Shown: positions 46,418 to 58,965, counted from the stretch's first letter. The stretch is DNA of 64,000 nucleotides from Kitagawia praeruptora (GCA_037693485.1 CM075350.1:59190001-59254000); one strand, 5' to 3'. The notes: generated by a model not told the origin, from the letters alone. Program-made: numbers and translations.

Positions 46418-47327
46418 CCAAAAAAAAGGTCGAAAATGACATCTGACAAATGAAACTTGAAATCAGAAATTTGAAAACTGGAAGTTGCAAATGAGGTTGC
46501 AAGGCCCCGCCAAGGGCACTCATAATTGGTGAATTTGGGTTGCAAGGCCCCGCCAGGGGCACTCATAATTGGTGAATTTGGGTTGCAAGGCCCCGCCAGG
46601 GGCACTCATAATTGGTGGATTTCTGATTTGCAACTTTCAATTTTCAGTTGCAACTTTTGCAACCTCAGTTGCAACTCCTCAGTTGCAACTTTTGCAACCT
46701 CAGTTGCAACTTTTGCAACCTCAGTTTTCAGTTGCAACTTTTGCAACCTCAGTTGCAACTTTTGCAACTGAGGTTGCAACTCCTCAGTTGCAACTTTTGC
46801 AACCTCAGTTGCAACTGCGGTTTACAACCTCAGTTGCAACTTTTGCAACCTCAGTTGCAACTTTTGCAACTGAAAACTGAAAGTTGTAAATCAGAAATCC
46901 ACCAATTATGAGTGCCCCTGGCGGGGCCTTGCAACCCAAATTCACCAATTATGAGTGCCCCTGGTGGGGCCTTGCAACCCAAATTCACCAATTATGAGTG
47001 CCCTTGGCGGGGCCTTGCAACCTCATTTGCAACTTCCAGTTTTCAAATTTCTGATTTCAAGTTCCATTTGTCAGATGTCATTTTCGACCTCTTTTTTGGA
47101 CTCTGATATATATATATCATAGTCCAAAAAAGAGGTCGAAAATGACATCTGAACCCCAGAACATGAAATCAGAAATTTGAAAACTGGAAGTTGCAAAAGT
47201 TGCAATTGAGGAAGGTAGTATTTTTGGAATTTTGAAAACAAGGTCGGTATTTTTAGAATTTTAGAAAGATGGGTAGTATATATTTAAAAATCTAATAGTT
47301 CACATGGGTAGTTTTGAAACTATCCCT
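45959..47327. mobile_element. Large compound foldback (palindromic) element
   Basis: Outer ends AGGGATA and TATCCCT with AAAATTT on both outer sides (possible 7-bp duplication). Nested inverted arms: 46076-46200 pairs with 47105-47240 (TTCAAATTTCTGATTTCA, TCATTTTCGACCTC), and 46420-46625 pairs with 46885-47105. Each inner arm has three tandem 43-bp units with GGCCCCGCCAGGGGCACTC. The centre (46635-46880) is a GTTGCAACTTTTGCAACCTCA array that is itself self-complementary. Frames across it are repeat translations and not genes. Confidence 0.85.
46285..46411. repeat. (CA)n/(TA)n microsatellite block
   Basis: Alternating AC and AT runs interrupted by GTGTGTCC within the left arm of the foldback element. 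Confidence 0.95.
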
Positions 47328-47929
47328 AAAATTTATTCATTGAGGCATTTAATGAGATTATTCATTTACCCCATTATTCCAAGTTGGTACCGAAATAATT
47401 TATTCATTTGACGATGTTATTCATTTATTGAACATTCATTTATCGAGGTTCTACTATATTAAAGTATGATCATCAAAAAATTCGAATTCGATTCTATTTA
47501 ATTACATAGTTGAACATGATTTATTCCTTATAACTATAAAATTAAATAATATTTATTTGTTTTACATTTTCATCTTAATTTCGGGTTCAATTCTTTATAA
47601 GTACATGTTCAAATAATATTTAATAATTATATTTATTCTTAGTAAAATAATGTTTAAAATTTTAATATCATATTTTAATCTTGACAGTGCTTCACACGGG
47701 ATATCGACCAGTATTATTAAAGCTAAAAATTAAAAGTTTGGTCGGTACGATACCTATTTTTTGGTATTGACCTTATTTAACTGTTTTTACTTAATTACTC
47801 GTAGTTAAATAGATTTTAGTTAATTATTTTTCTTAATTTGTATTATAATAATAAATTAAAAACATTAAAAGTAATTTGTGCATGAACCATAATTTAGTAC
47901 AATATAAAAATAGTTATAGTATTTATAAT
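47328..47929. other. No gene seen; AT-rich spacer
   Basis: It includes CATTTATCGAGGTTCTACTATA near 47430-47457, resembling (inverted) a motif near 18800; probably a common MITE end. Confidence 0.5.
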
Positions 47930-48410
47930 ATATATACATATGTAGAGTAGCATTCTATGGAGAACCACCTTACGTGAAGAACCGTTGAGAATCCTATGAT
48001 TCTATAGTAGAACCAATATTTTTTAATTTTTTTCTTATTCTGTAACAGAACCATTTTTTTTTTTAAAAAAAATCGAAACTGTCACGCCAACATGCTGATG
48101 TGGCACTGCCACGTCATCACTGCTGACGTGAGAGTGCCACGTCATCAATTATTGATGATGTCATCGATGACGTGGCACTATCACGTCAGCAGTGATGACG
48201 TGGCAGGTGAGGCGGCACTGCCACGTAGCAGACACGTCACGTCAGCTTTGTCCAGATTTTTTTTTTGTAGAACCAATTTTTTTTATAGAACCAAAAAAAT
48301 TAAAAATTGGTTCTGTAGTAGAATCAGAAATTAGTATTGAATAAGTGGTTCTCCACGATTCTCCACGTAAGTTGGTTCTCCATAGAATAATGGCCTACAT
48401 ATGTATATAT
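47930..48410. mobile_element. Palindromic MITE with repeated TGACGTGGC motifs
   Basis: Outer ends ATATACATATGTAG and CTACATATGTATAT are inverted; inside them CATTCTATGGAGAACCA is mirrored by TGGTTCTCCATAGAATAATG. The core at 48095-48245 is a palindrome with at least four GATGACGTGGC motifs (two per strand). No clear target duplication was found outside the arms. Non-coding. Confidence 0.78.
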
Positions 48411-49929
48411 TTCCTTGTTGGAACAATGCCAACTATTTTATAAAAAAAAATATTTTATATTTGTTTGTTTTATATGTGCAATCCATTATAAGCACATAAT
48501 AAAATTGAAGTATAAGGTGCATTGTCTTTTTATTAAAATATTAAAATAAATCAATAACCATGTTATCTATACTAATATATTAAACCCGAAAGATTTTAAG
48601 TTTGGTTGGTTTAATTTTCGGTTTGGTTATCCTAAATATTAAAATAAATAATAACAAAATATAATTAATGGTAATTGACAATTGCTTTTTTCACATTTAC
48701 TTTTAGTTAAAGATATAACCTATAGCCTTTTATAAAAATATCAATTATATCATATCTCCAAATTATTAATATTTCCTTTATAATTAAAATATGTTACCTT
48801 TTTTATTTAAAACTAATCTTAAAACTCGATATAAGTAAAAATAGGAATCTTTCCTCAAGTAACTCAAAAGTATCGATTAATTAATCGATCTTCCATTTCT
48901 TCTTTACTCATCGTTTTGCCGGTAATTATATTGTAAATAAATTTGTTTCATCATCCTTAGTTTGTCTTTATTTTTATTTTTGATAGAAATCAAAATCTAA
49001 GAAGGAGCAACTAGTGTCATTTTCTTTGTTTTAATCTTCTTATCCTCAAACAACCTGCTTATCATTGAATGATCCACATTGTACATGAGAAAACTGTGAA
49101 TGTGAATTTATCCATTCTGTTGGTTAGTCTTAATAAATTAAAAAAAAAAAAAAAAGTTGGACTCAATCCTTTTAGGAGAAAAAGGGGGCAACAATATTCG
49201 GTGAGTTGATGGCCACTTACAATTTAGTGCTACGAATTTGATGATGTTAAACATGAATTTCATCTATCAAAGGAAGTCAAGTTGGTTTCAAAATTCACAT
49301 CCACATATGATCAACTGGATGGGAACAGCATTAGATACTATTAGATTGGTCTTTACTTGCAAATCTTGTAGTTTTAACTTTTAACCGATAACTGATATCG
49401 AATCAAATTCGACTCGATTTATTTAAAGAAGAATCCATGATGAATAATAACTAATAAGAACGGAACTGAATAACTCACAAGTGTAACACACTAACACTGA
49501 AACATACACCGGTTAGAAAATAACGTGAATGGGTCGGGTCGTTGGTTGCCTTTGGCATCATCTACATGATGCAAGTCAGTTTCTCCCACTTATTTTGTCT
49601 GGTCAATATTGCACAAAGCTTTACTCTTTTCTTCTTAAAAACTGAAATGACCTGTTTCTTCATTTTGTACGAGTCGTTATTGTGGGTAGGGTAGTTAACG
49701 ACGTTTAAGGTAAACCAAGTACTTACAATTTAATTAAGGATTTCTCTAATGTGTGCCAAATGGTACATGGTAAGAATTCGTACTATCTTAGTTGTCAAAT
49801 TTTAATTTATGAAGATTTCATCAATAATGATGAGTCCTCTGCATTCACATAAATATTCACCAATCAAAATTTTCCAATTCATCAAATACGAATTTTTAGC
49901 ATGTATCCCCTTGAACACACGTTGGACAG
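48411..49929. other. No gene seen; AT-rich spacer
   Basis: A 20-bp A-run lies near 49139. ATCTATACTAATATATTAAA near 48565 looks like a Helitron 5' end but lacks a partner. Confidence 0.5.
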
Positions 49930-50399
49930 ACACTTTAATTAGTGTATGTTTGGGGTATCTTAAAATAAGTAGCTTATGACTTATAAGCACTTATGTCATA
50001 TAAGTCATAAGTGCTGAGTAGAGCAGTCAGTAGAGTGTTTGGTAAATCAGAACTTATATAATCAGTAGAATGTTTGGGTAAATCAGAACTTATAAGTTAA
50101 CTTATTTTTATAATTTTCAAAATATTGTTTTTTTATATATAACAATGGATACCAATGGATAGATCTCGATGAATAGGGAAATTTGATATATATATATATA
50201 TATATCAATTTTCTAATAAATGCATCGAGAGATATATGGTTTTGAAGATTTGAAGGATATTATATATTACGTATAGCGAGAATAAGTTATAAGTTATAAG
50301 TTGAAGTTAAGAATTCTTAACATTCAACTTATGAATTTATAAATTATAAGTTGAGCTAAAACTTATTTTGACAAACACCCCCAATTGCTTATGACCTTA

Positions 50400-50976
50400 G
50401 AGCATCTCCAAGGATGATATGTAAAATTGTTAGCTAAAATGGTCTTTTATAATTATTATGTAAAATTTTAGCTAAAAGGAAGGACATTCACTCCAATGAT
50501 GTTATCTATAATAATAATCATGTAAAATTATACATAAGAGGTCTATTGGTTCAACAAATATAGAAGATCAAATATGATTATCTATAATTTTTTGCTAAGG
50601 GAAAGAAGGTTGGAGTGCATCAATTTTTAGATATTCTCTAAAGAGTGACACATAGATGCCACCTATGCACCACATAGATAATTTAGCTAATACTCCCTCC
50701 GTCCCTTAAAACTCTTCCCATTTCTCTTGGACACGTTTGCCAATGCACACTTTTACTCGTTAATATCTTTAATTTCGTATTAGTATTGAATATAAAAACT
50801 TCACTGTATTAAAGTACTCATAAATACGAATTCAACAAGATCACTCATGACTAAATTTTGTTTTATAGATTAGACGTAAATTAGTAATTTGTCTTTTGTT
50901 ATGAACAGTCCCGACATTCTAAATGGGAAGAACATAAAGGGACAGAGGGAGTAGCTTTTAGTCCTTGAAGATGCTC
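50400..50976. mobile_element. Tourist-like (PIF/Harbinger) MITE
   Basis: Ends GAGCATCTCCAAGG and CCTTGAAGATGCTC with TTA on both sides (50397-50399, 50977-50979). It contains the Stowaway at 50693-50951. Confidence 0.87.
50693..50951. mobile_element. Stowaway MITE nested in Tourist element
   Basis: Ends CTCCCTCCGTCCC and GGGACAGAGGGAG, TA duplications at 50691-50692 and 50952-50953. Confidence 0.93.
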
Positions 50977-51077
50977 TTACAAGGCATAAGTGCACAGGAA
51001 AATGAAAGGCCAAACAGGCCCTTAATGTCCTTACTTATGTACACGTACGAGAAATGACCTTGTTCTATGGTCCCAGC

Positions 51078-51642
51078 TAGAGCGGGCAATCGGATCGTGT
51101 CGTGTACTTTCGTGTCGTGTACTTTCGTGTTTCGTGTACTTGAAGGTGAAACCCGTATCCACCCGAAACAGGATTCGTGTACTTGAATATGAAACCCGTA
51201 TCCACCCGAAATGAATTCGTGTACTTTCGTGTCGTGTTTCGTGTATATATTATATAAAAATAAAAATAAAATTTAGTTAAAATTTATTAGTAAATATTAT
51301 ATTCATATGAAATATACATTAAATATTTTACATTTCCATATATAAATATAAATACAACTCTATAAAAACTTGTAAATATGTATATTTTTGTGTAAAATAT
51401 ATATCCTTATAAAAAAATATTAATATATACATAAAATCTATAAGTAGTAAATTATTAACATCTTTATTTCGTGTACTTTCGTGTACCCAAAATGAAAACC
51501 CATATCCGACACTAAATCTATCGTGTAATTTCGTGTTCGTGTACTTTCGTGTTTCGTGTACTAAAAATCAAAACCCATATCCGTATTTTTTCGTGTCGTT
51601 TCGTGTCGTGTTCACGTGTCGTGTACCAAATTGCCAGGTCTA
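51078..51642. mobile_element. hAT MITE with CGTGTACTTTCGTG repeats
   Basis: Perfect 8-bp duplication GTCCCAGC (51070-51077, 51643-51650); ends TAGAGCGGGCAAT and ATTGCCAGGTCTA. Both subterminal zones carry many TTTCGTGTCGTGTAC-type motifs in direct orientation. Non-coding, 565 bp. Confidence 0.9.
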
Positions 51643-51650
51643 GTCCCAGC

Positions 51651-52376
51651 TCCCAATCTATCTCAACCATAATCTAAAATGGTCGGTCAGTGGGCCCTAT
51701 GTGCCACAAAGTCGGCCACCCACTGCAACTTAATTCTGTTTTTGGGATAAAAATCACGCGGTTTGACTGTTAATCAATTTTTTTAACGCAGGTAACTTGA
51801 TCTATGCTCTTCCTCAATTTTATAATTTCACAAATCAACACTACAATATGATTTTCTGGTTCTATTCATTTATAATTTTATATGATCGAAGGATAAGGGG
51901 GAACATGTTCTACATTATCAAAATATATTGAAAAATTATTGTTTGATATTCTTTTTAAAAATCACATTTTTGAGATTAATTCAAAGATTTATCCTTTTTG
52001 ATATATTAAATTCATATGTGTTTAATAAACATTTTCAAAACTCTGGCAAAATAAATAAATAAATAAATAAATATTTTAATGAAAAATACAAATTATTATG
52101 GTCTAACATAATTGAATAACTATTTATATTTTGTATATAAATTAAAGAAATTGAGGATCCTGAGATCCACTCACATAAATTACCTTACCATGAAAAATTA
52201 AAAAAACATATTATTTTAGGAAATTTCTTAAGATTAACCTCAATTCCTTTTTCTCTTAAATAAAATTTCACTTTCAATTATTTAGAAGGGGTATGAATTA
52301 TTACACTGTTACGTTCTAATATTACATTTGATTATAAATTAATATTAGTTAAGATAGTTCTGACAAAAAATATATA
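51651..52376. other. No gene seen; AT-rich spacer
   Basis: It contains an (AAAT)n tract near 52050-52075. Confidence 0.5.
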
Positions 52377-52621
52377 CTCCCTTGTCCAGTTTGACTTTTC
52401 AGTGGTCAAATTGATTAACTTTTGATCGAAGATTAAAATTAATCCGTTTATTATTTTAAAAAACTGAAAATCACATATTAAAATAGATTAGAAGTAGTTT
52501 ATAATGGTATAATTTTTTTAAATATTTTTCATTATGTAATATATATATAAATTTCAGTCAAATTTGAGTCAATTTGACCAACAAAAATAGAATCTGGACA
52601 ACTAATTAGGGACAGAGGGAG
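52377..52621. mobile_element. Stowaway MITE
   Basis: Ends CTCCCTTGTCC and GGGACAGAGGGAG, TA on each side (52375-52376, 52622-52623). Confidence 0.88.
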
Positions 52622-52786
52622 TATTAGTTAAGATAGTTTATTGAATTATTAGTAACATATTCTATGGTATATAAAAATTAATAAAATAAATATATTGTAC
52701 TACAATTTACCTTTTGAATGGGTGATTTATTTTGTAAGTAAAATCTGTAACTGAAATAAGTATATATATATATATATATATATATA

Positions 52787-53493
52787 GGGTGCCCTTCCAC
52801 AGCCCCCGTTGGTTGGAAAAAGGCTCACAACCACCAACTCGTACACTGCCGCAATGAACCCTTGCGGCAGGAAAACTTAAAAAAAATTTAGGGATGCCGC
52901 AATGAAAACTTGCGGCAGGAATGGGCCGCATTGAACGTTGGCGGCAGGTGTCGCTCTCAGGTCCTTAAATATTATTTTACGTTTTTATACCTTTATTTTT
53001 ATTATTATTTATTAAAATTAAAAAAATTGGTAAATTAATACATTATAAAATATAAAAATGTTTATAAAATTTGAATTATTACATAAAATTTTAAATAAAT
53101 TATTATAGTTTTATATTTATTAAAAGTAATAAAAATAATAAATTAATAAAACCTGTTAATTTGAAATATTGAAACAAGTAAATATATGAAATTACGTTTT
53201 CACCCTCCAATTTGATGCCGCAAGGAGACATAGCGGATAAATGAAAATTTAAAATTACTTGTTTGCCCTTATATCACTGCCGCAATGATACAATGCGGAT
53301 ACATAAAAATATGGAATTACTTTTTTACCCTTAAATCATTACCGCAATGATACAATGCGGATAGGAGTCTTATACAACCACCCATTGCGGCTGCCGCGAC
53401 CCGAACTGAACCTAATTAATCACAGAGCTCGATTTCCAGGCGACTCTCAGGCGAATTCAGGCGATTCCGGGCGATTTACACACACAGTTGAGA
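52787..53493. repeat. Possible left terminal region of a large MULE-like element
   Basis: It starts abruptly with GGGTGCCCTTCCACAGCC after a (TA)13 tract (52761-52786). It contains about seven CCGCAAT...TTGCGG-type short palindromes (near 52849, 52895, 52927, 53217, 53279, 53341 and 53384) and leads straight to the first exon of the plant-mobile-domain gene. The same short palindrome recurs only in 59470-62080, between the two genes. Terminal repeat status cannot be tested because the other end is outside the window. Confidence 0.4.
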
Positions 53494-56400
53494 ATGTCAG
53501 GCGATCTTCCTCCTCAAGGTATCTTCTAATTGACACTTACACACACGCACGTAGTTATACATACACACACGCACTACTATATACATTGCTACTGACGATT
53601 ATATGTACATGGTTTGATTCGTTTTTAACTGTGGGTGGTGTTTATTTGCTTCATTTTAGTTAAAATCATGAATTAAATCGAATTATTAGGGTTCATAGTT
53701 CGAATTTTACCCATTTTTGGTTTGCATTAGTTTGAAATTAGGGCTTTTACCCTCAATTGAGTTGAAATTAGGGTTTCTCATCTTTAATTAGGTTGAATTA
53801 GCTCGAAATGCCCAATTTAGAATTAGGTTTCGAATTATTATTCGAATTTTTATTAAAACTATGAATTAATTCGAATTATTAGGGTTTATAATTATGAAAT
53901 TATAATTATAATTTTTTTTATGAGTTGTGGAAATTTTAATTCGAATTTTTCTGAATTATTAATTTGAATTTTTGAGTTTAAAATTCGAATTTATGAATTA
54001 ATATGATTTATTAATTTGAATTTTGATTAATTAACATATTAGTACTGCATTTTATTTGATAAATTATATTCGGTGTTAATTTATTAATGTTTTAAATATG
54101 TCTTAATGGAATGATAATTTTAGCCAATTTTGGTACATGTTTATGAAATGTGCCTTATTTCTTTGATCTTGCACATTGCAGATGCTATGGATATGCAGTG
54201 CGGGCCTCTCGATAGGTCCCTCTTGACCATGCAGGATGATCATATTAGCAGTCACATATGGCAGGGGGGTGAGCGGGAGAAGTTGGATGTCTACCAGTTG
54301 ACAGCCAACCTCGACGATTGGGTATTTGATGACACCCAGGTTAGTTTGCTGTCAGACTGGGGTTTCCGAGCGTTTACTAACCCACGCTCGATTCCCCAGA
54401 ACGACATCCGATTGATCACGGCGTTGGTGGAGAGGTTTAGGCCAGAGACCAACACCTTTCATTTCCCATTTGGTGAGATCACCATCACTCTAGAGGATGT
54501 TTACATGATATTGGGATTGCCTGTTCGTGGTCGTGCTGTTACTCATACGGAGCTTTCCGCACCGCTTCCATATTGGCTAAGACAGTGGCATGATTTGAGG
54601 TTGACTGAGGCCGAACGCAAAGCTATGTATAAAAAAGGTTTGAATTTTAGTCCATAAATTCTAATTTCTTGCATTTTAGTCCTTAACATGTTTAATTCTT
54701 GCATGTTATACATTAAATTTTCATTTCTTTGCAATTTAGGAAGATAATTATCTACTTATTGCATTTTAGTCCATAAATTCTAATTTCTTGTATTTTAGTC
54801 CTTAATTTGTTTAATTCTTGCATGTTATACATTAAATTATCATTTCTTTGCAATTTTGGAAGATAATTATCTAGTTATTACATTTTAGTCCATAAATTCT
54901 AATTTCTTGCATTTTAGTCCTTAATTTGTTTAATTCTTGCATGTTATACATTCAATTATCATTTCTTTGCAATTTAGGAAGATAATTATCTACTTATTGC
55001 ATTTTAACCCATAAATTCTAATTTCTTGCATTTTAGTCCTTAATTTGTTTAATTCTTGCATGTTATACATTAAATTATCATTTCTTTGCAATTTTGGAAG
55101 ATAATTATCTAGTTATTACATTTTAGTCCATAAATTCTAATTTCTTGCATTTTAGTCCTTAATTTGTTTAATTCTTGCATGTTATACATTAAATTATCAT
55201 TTCTTTGCAATTTAGGAAGATAATTATCTACTTATTGCATTTTAACCCATAAATTCTAATTTCTTGCATTTTAATCCTTTATTTGTTTAATTCTTGCATA
55301 TTATACATTAAATTTTCATTTCTTTGCAATTTAGGAAGATAATTATCTAGTTATTGCATTTTAGTCCATAAATTCTAATTTCTTGCATTTTAGTCCTTAA
55401 TTTGTTTAATTCTTGCATGTTATACATTAAATTTTCATTTCTTTGCAATTTAGGAAGATAATTATCTAGTTATTGCATTTTAGTCCATAAATTCTAATTT
55501 CTTGCATTTTAGTCCTTAATTTGTTTAATTCTTGCATGTTATACATTAAATTTTCATTTCTTTGCAATTTAGGAAGATAATTATCTAGTTATTGCATTTT
55601 AGTCCATAAATTCTAATTTCTTGCATTTTAGTCCTTAATTTGTTTAATTCTTGCATGTTATACATTAAATTTTCATTTCTTTGCAATTTAGGAAGATAAT
55701 TATCTAGTTATTGCATTTTAGCCCAAGAATTCTAATTTCTTGCATTTTAATCCTTTATTTGTTTAATTCTTGCTTATTATACCTTAAATTTTTATTTCTT
55801 TGCAATTTAGGTGGGGTGAAGCTTCATAGGTTGAGGGAAATGTATAAAAAGAAACCGGAGAAGCCTTCTCCCGAGTTTATCGAGCATGATGACCTTGTGT
55901 ACACCCGGGCTTATCTTTTATACATCATTGGGGGTGTGTTGTTTCCTTCATCGAGTAGAGACACCGTGCATCCTAGGTACTTCTTGACTTCATTTATCTC
56001 TCTAGTCCTTGCAATTTATGCTTAAATTTATCTTATTCTTGCATTTTATGCCTTAAATTTCACATTTCTTGCATGTTCATCCTTAATTTCTCCAATTATT
56101 GAATTCTTACGTTAATTTGCATTTCCTGAATTTTTGCAGGTATTTACAGTTAATCCAGAATGCGCATGAGATTAAGGAGTATGCCTGGGGAGCTGCGGTT
56201 TTGAGCTATTTATTCAGGGGTTTGGCCAAGGCTGCTCAGAAGGGTGCCAAAGCTATTTGTGGGTGCACCATGCTTTTGCAGCTTTGGTCTTACGAGAGGT
56301 TGTTGCCTGGGGCACCTCTGATAGCACCTCGTATGGATTTTGTTTGGCCGAGGGCATTGGCTTGGGCTGAGCCGGTAGATGGGAGGAGGGTTAACCCCCA

Positions 56401-58314
56401 CCACCATACAGGTCTTTATCGGGGGGACTTTGACAGCTTTCAGCTTGGTTGGCTGACATGGCAGCCTTATCAGAGATTTTATGACATTCAGGATGTTGAT
56501 GTGGATTATAATATCGATTTGATGGATGCTCACTATATGGCTCTCGGTCGTGTCCCTCTCATTTCTTTTGATATCGTTGAGTATGTCATGCCAGATAGAG
56601 TATTGAGACAGTTTGGTATTCTACAGCATATCCCACAGGCCCCGGTTGCCATGACTTCACTGCGGACGGAGAGAGCATCTCGTTGGGTGCGGGACAATCA
56701 TACAGTGACCTTGGCAGATTACGTTGAGGAGTGGCATGCTTTTAATGATGGCATGATACCTATTGTCGAGGAGGGCAATTACGTGTCTATAGAGGAGTAC
56801 ATGTATTGGTACAGGCGCGTCAGTAAGCTAAGGATTGCTCCATTTGTGGCTGAGCATCGTTCTAAGATTGTGCCTCGTGACTGGTATCCCCAGCAGGACA
56901 TGGCTGATGCGGTATGCATTATAGACCTTTATTTCTCCAATTCATGCATTTTAGACATTTATTTGTATATTTCTGCATTTTAGACCTTTATTCCTATACT
57001 TTTGCACTTTAGACCTTTATTTATCTAATTCCTGCATCTAAATACTTCAATGCAGCTGGATTGTGGAATGAGGGCATTACATGCCATTTACGAGCGTGAT
57101 CCCCCCGAGTGGTTCTTTGATATCATCACTGAGTTTTTGGCTCGTTATGATCGGATCAACACCGAGTGGAGGGGTGTTGGATTTATCAGACCTAGTTTTG
57201 ATAGACCCTCTCGTGCACATGATATGGATATTGACCCCAGCGGTCCTTCATCTTCGCAGCAGCCTCCACTAGCCGTTTCTCAGAAACGTTTGCGTGAGGT
57301 AGTAATCTTTTGATACTTGTTATCTTTGAATATAGTGGATTGAATATATGTATGATTGTTGTATATTTTATTGTAGGTTGAGACTGTTGATTCTCATGCT
57401 TCACTTACGCACGATGCCACACCTCATGTCTCTTATAAACGTCCTCGTCAGGTAGTAATCCTTAATGCTAGGTTTAATTCGAGTCACTTAAGAGGAATTA
57501 TATATATAACTATGTGATCGGTTCGTTGACATATAATTGCAGGTTGAGACTACAGATGCTCTTGCTACACAGCCTACCCTGGTATCTGTCCCGCCTATAG
57601 TCCAAGTTGAGGTATCAATCCTTAACGCTTGGTTTAATGCAAGAATTATAGAAATTAATAAGGGTATAAAATGCATGATTGGTGTATCTTGTAGGTTGAG
57701 GCTACAGCAGCTGCTCCTCCTGTTACACAGACGACCCCAGTATCTAGCCCTCCTCCTTCACAGTCTACGCCGGTATCTATCCCCCTCATGCTCATATTAA
57801 TCTCTCCTTACTGTAATTTCCTTATTATATACCAACTTTTTATATGTTCGTGTTTTTATCTCATTGTGGTTGCAGGTTAGCACTATTCCTGCTGTGACAG
57901 AGCCTACCCCGGCATCTGTCCCCCATCATGCTCAGATTGAGGTACTAATCTCTCCTATTTGTGATTTTCTTCTTATATACCATTGAGGTACTAATCTCTC
58001 CTATTTGACTTTTGTTATCATATTTGTAGGCTCCAATACCATGTGAGTTGGCAGTGGATGGCAACAAGGTTGCCTATGGCATGGCTTACCCGGATGGAGG
58101 AGAAATGAGTAGGAAAATACATGGCAAGCCAATGCCTACTGGATGTCTGAGAGTGTCAGTGGATAGTGGGATCCAACTAGAAGCCTTGATTCCAGTTCCA
58201 GTACCTGGTGAGATGGAGACGGTCAAGCAAGCTGTTGGATCTCATGTTGCATGGCCCAAGGACTGGATCATACGTCGAAATACTGAGGTTTGTACATCTA
58301 TAAAAATACTATAA
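53494..58314 (+). CDS. Plant mobile domain protein with C-terminal DUF8039-like domain (ten exons)
   Basis: Exons: 53494-53518, 54182-54637, 55811-55976, 56140-56911, 57056-57298, 57377-57451, 57543-57611, 57695-57772, 57876-57941, 58030-58314. All introns are GT-AG and the joined frame is clean (about 744 residues). Residues ~40-460 are a plant mobile domain (WGFRAFTNPRSIPQND; FGEITITLEDVYMILGLPVR; WLTWQPYQRF), a family spread by transposons and also kept as host MAIN/MAIL1-type nuclear silencing factors. Exons 6-9 encode Pro/Thr/Val-rich linker repeats. The last exon (PCELAVDGNKVAYGMAYP; VKQAVGSHVAWPKDWII) matches the DUF8039 type found in plant transposon genes. The last exon may splice on at GAG|GTTTGT (58287); otherwise it stops at 58312. 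Intact reading suggests recent or ongoing function. A transposon-encoded partner of the facing transposase is my inference. Confidence 0.82.
54640..55810. repeat. 119-bp tandem array filling intron 2 of the plant-mobile-domain gene
   Basis: About 9.8 copies of a 119-bp unit (TTTAATTCTTGCATGTTATA ... TTGCAATTTAGGAAGATAAT). The array starts immediately after the exon 2 donor and ends at the exon 3 acceptor. Each unit carries TTCTTTGCAATTTAGG, identical to the acceptor used for exon 3. Confidence 0.93.
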
Positions 58315-58734
58315 AGGTCTAAATGCAAAATTATAGAAATAAGGGTCTAAAATGCAAGAAATAGAGAAATAAGGGTCTAAAATGATAAAATTACAATTTA
58401 TTTCAATTGTTAAATGTAAAATTCGAGAAAAATGACAAAAAAAATTTTTTTCCCCAAAATTATATTTTATTTTATTCCTAATAATTAATTTAAAATTAGA
58501 GAAAAGTGGGAAAAAAAAATTCCAGTTTTTCAATTTAAAATTCGAAAGAAAGGATTAATTTAAAAAAATTGATGTTTTTTTCGAATTTTAAAGCAATAAT
58601 TATAAATAAATAATTTAAAATATTATTACTTAAAAAATATTGAAATATGAGCGGAATTCATTTCGGATTCATATATGAACGGTTGCTAAAGTTGACAGAT
58701 GTGGCATTCCTGGCCGAGCGGGTTGTTGCGAATA

Positions 58735-58800
58735 GAAACTCCGAGGTTAAGCGTGCTTGGGCTAGAGCAATTCTGGGATGGGTGACCCCTGGGAAGTTCC
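58735..58800 (+). repeat. 5S rRNA-derived segment, copy 1
   Basis: GTTAAGCGTGCTTGGGC, TAGAGCAATTCTGGGATGG and GGTGACCCCTGGGAAGT match the 3' half of plant 5S rRNA, including the A-box, intermediate-element and C-box positions used by TFIIIA/TFIIIC. TTTTTT follows at once, like a pol III terminator. The 5' half of 5S is absent, so it is not a functional rRNA gene. Confidence 0.85.
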
Positions 58801-58965
58801 TTTTTTCTAATTTATTTTTTTTAATTTTGTATAAAAAAATTAGATAAATTTGTTTTAAACTTATATTTTAATCCAAATGTCCCAGGAAAAATTAATTTAA
58901 TAGATTCAGAAAAATTAGATAATAATTTTTTTGAGCAAACTTAAAAACAAAAAAATTGGAAAAAG

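Larger units (their letters stand above)
49930..51035. repeat. Nested MITE block
   Basis: An outer AT-rich unit (GTATGTTTGGGGTAT on the left; CCAAACAGGCCCTTA on the right; many ACTTATAAG motifs) looks like a hAT-type MITE without a clean target duplication. It holds a Tourist element, which in turn holds a Stowaway. Confidence 0.55.

Noticed and set aside
46138..46911. Several overlapping frames of 64-120 codons in the foldback element
   Set aside because: They translate CA/TA microsatellites and GTTGCAAC repeats in many frames on both strands.
48560..48600. ATCTATACTAATATATTAAA as a Helitron 5' end
   Set aside because: No CTRR end with a hairpin or helicase sequence found downstream; too short to call.
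58647..58847. 67-codon frame over the 5S-derived segment (similar frame at 61067-61255)
   Set aside because: Its peptide is a translation of 5S rRNA-like DNA; conservation is explained at the nucleotide level.
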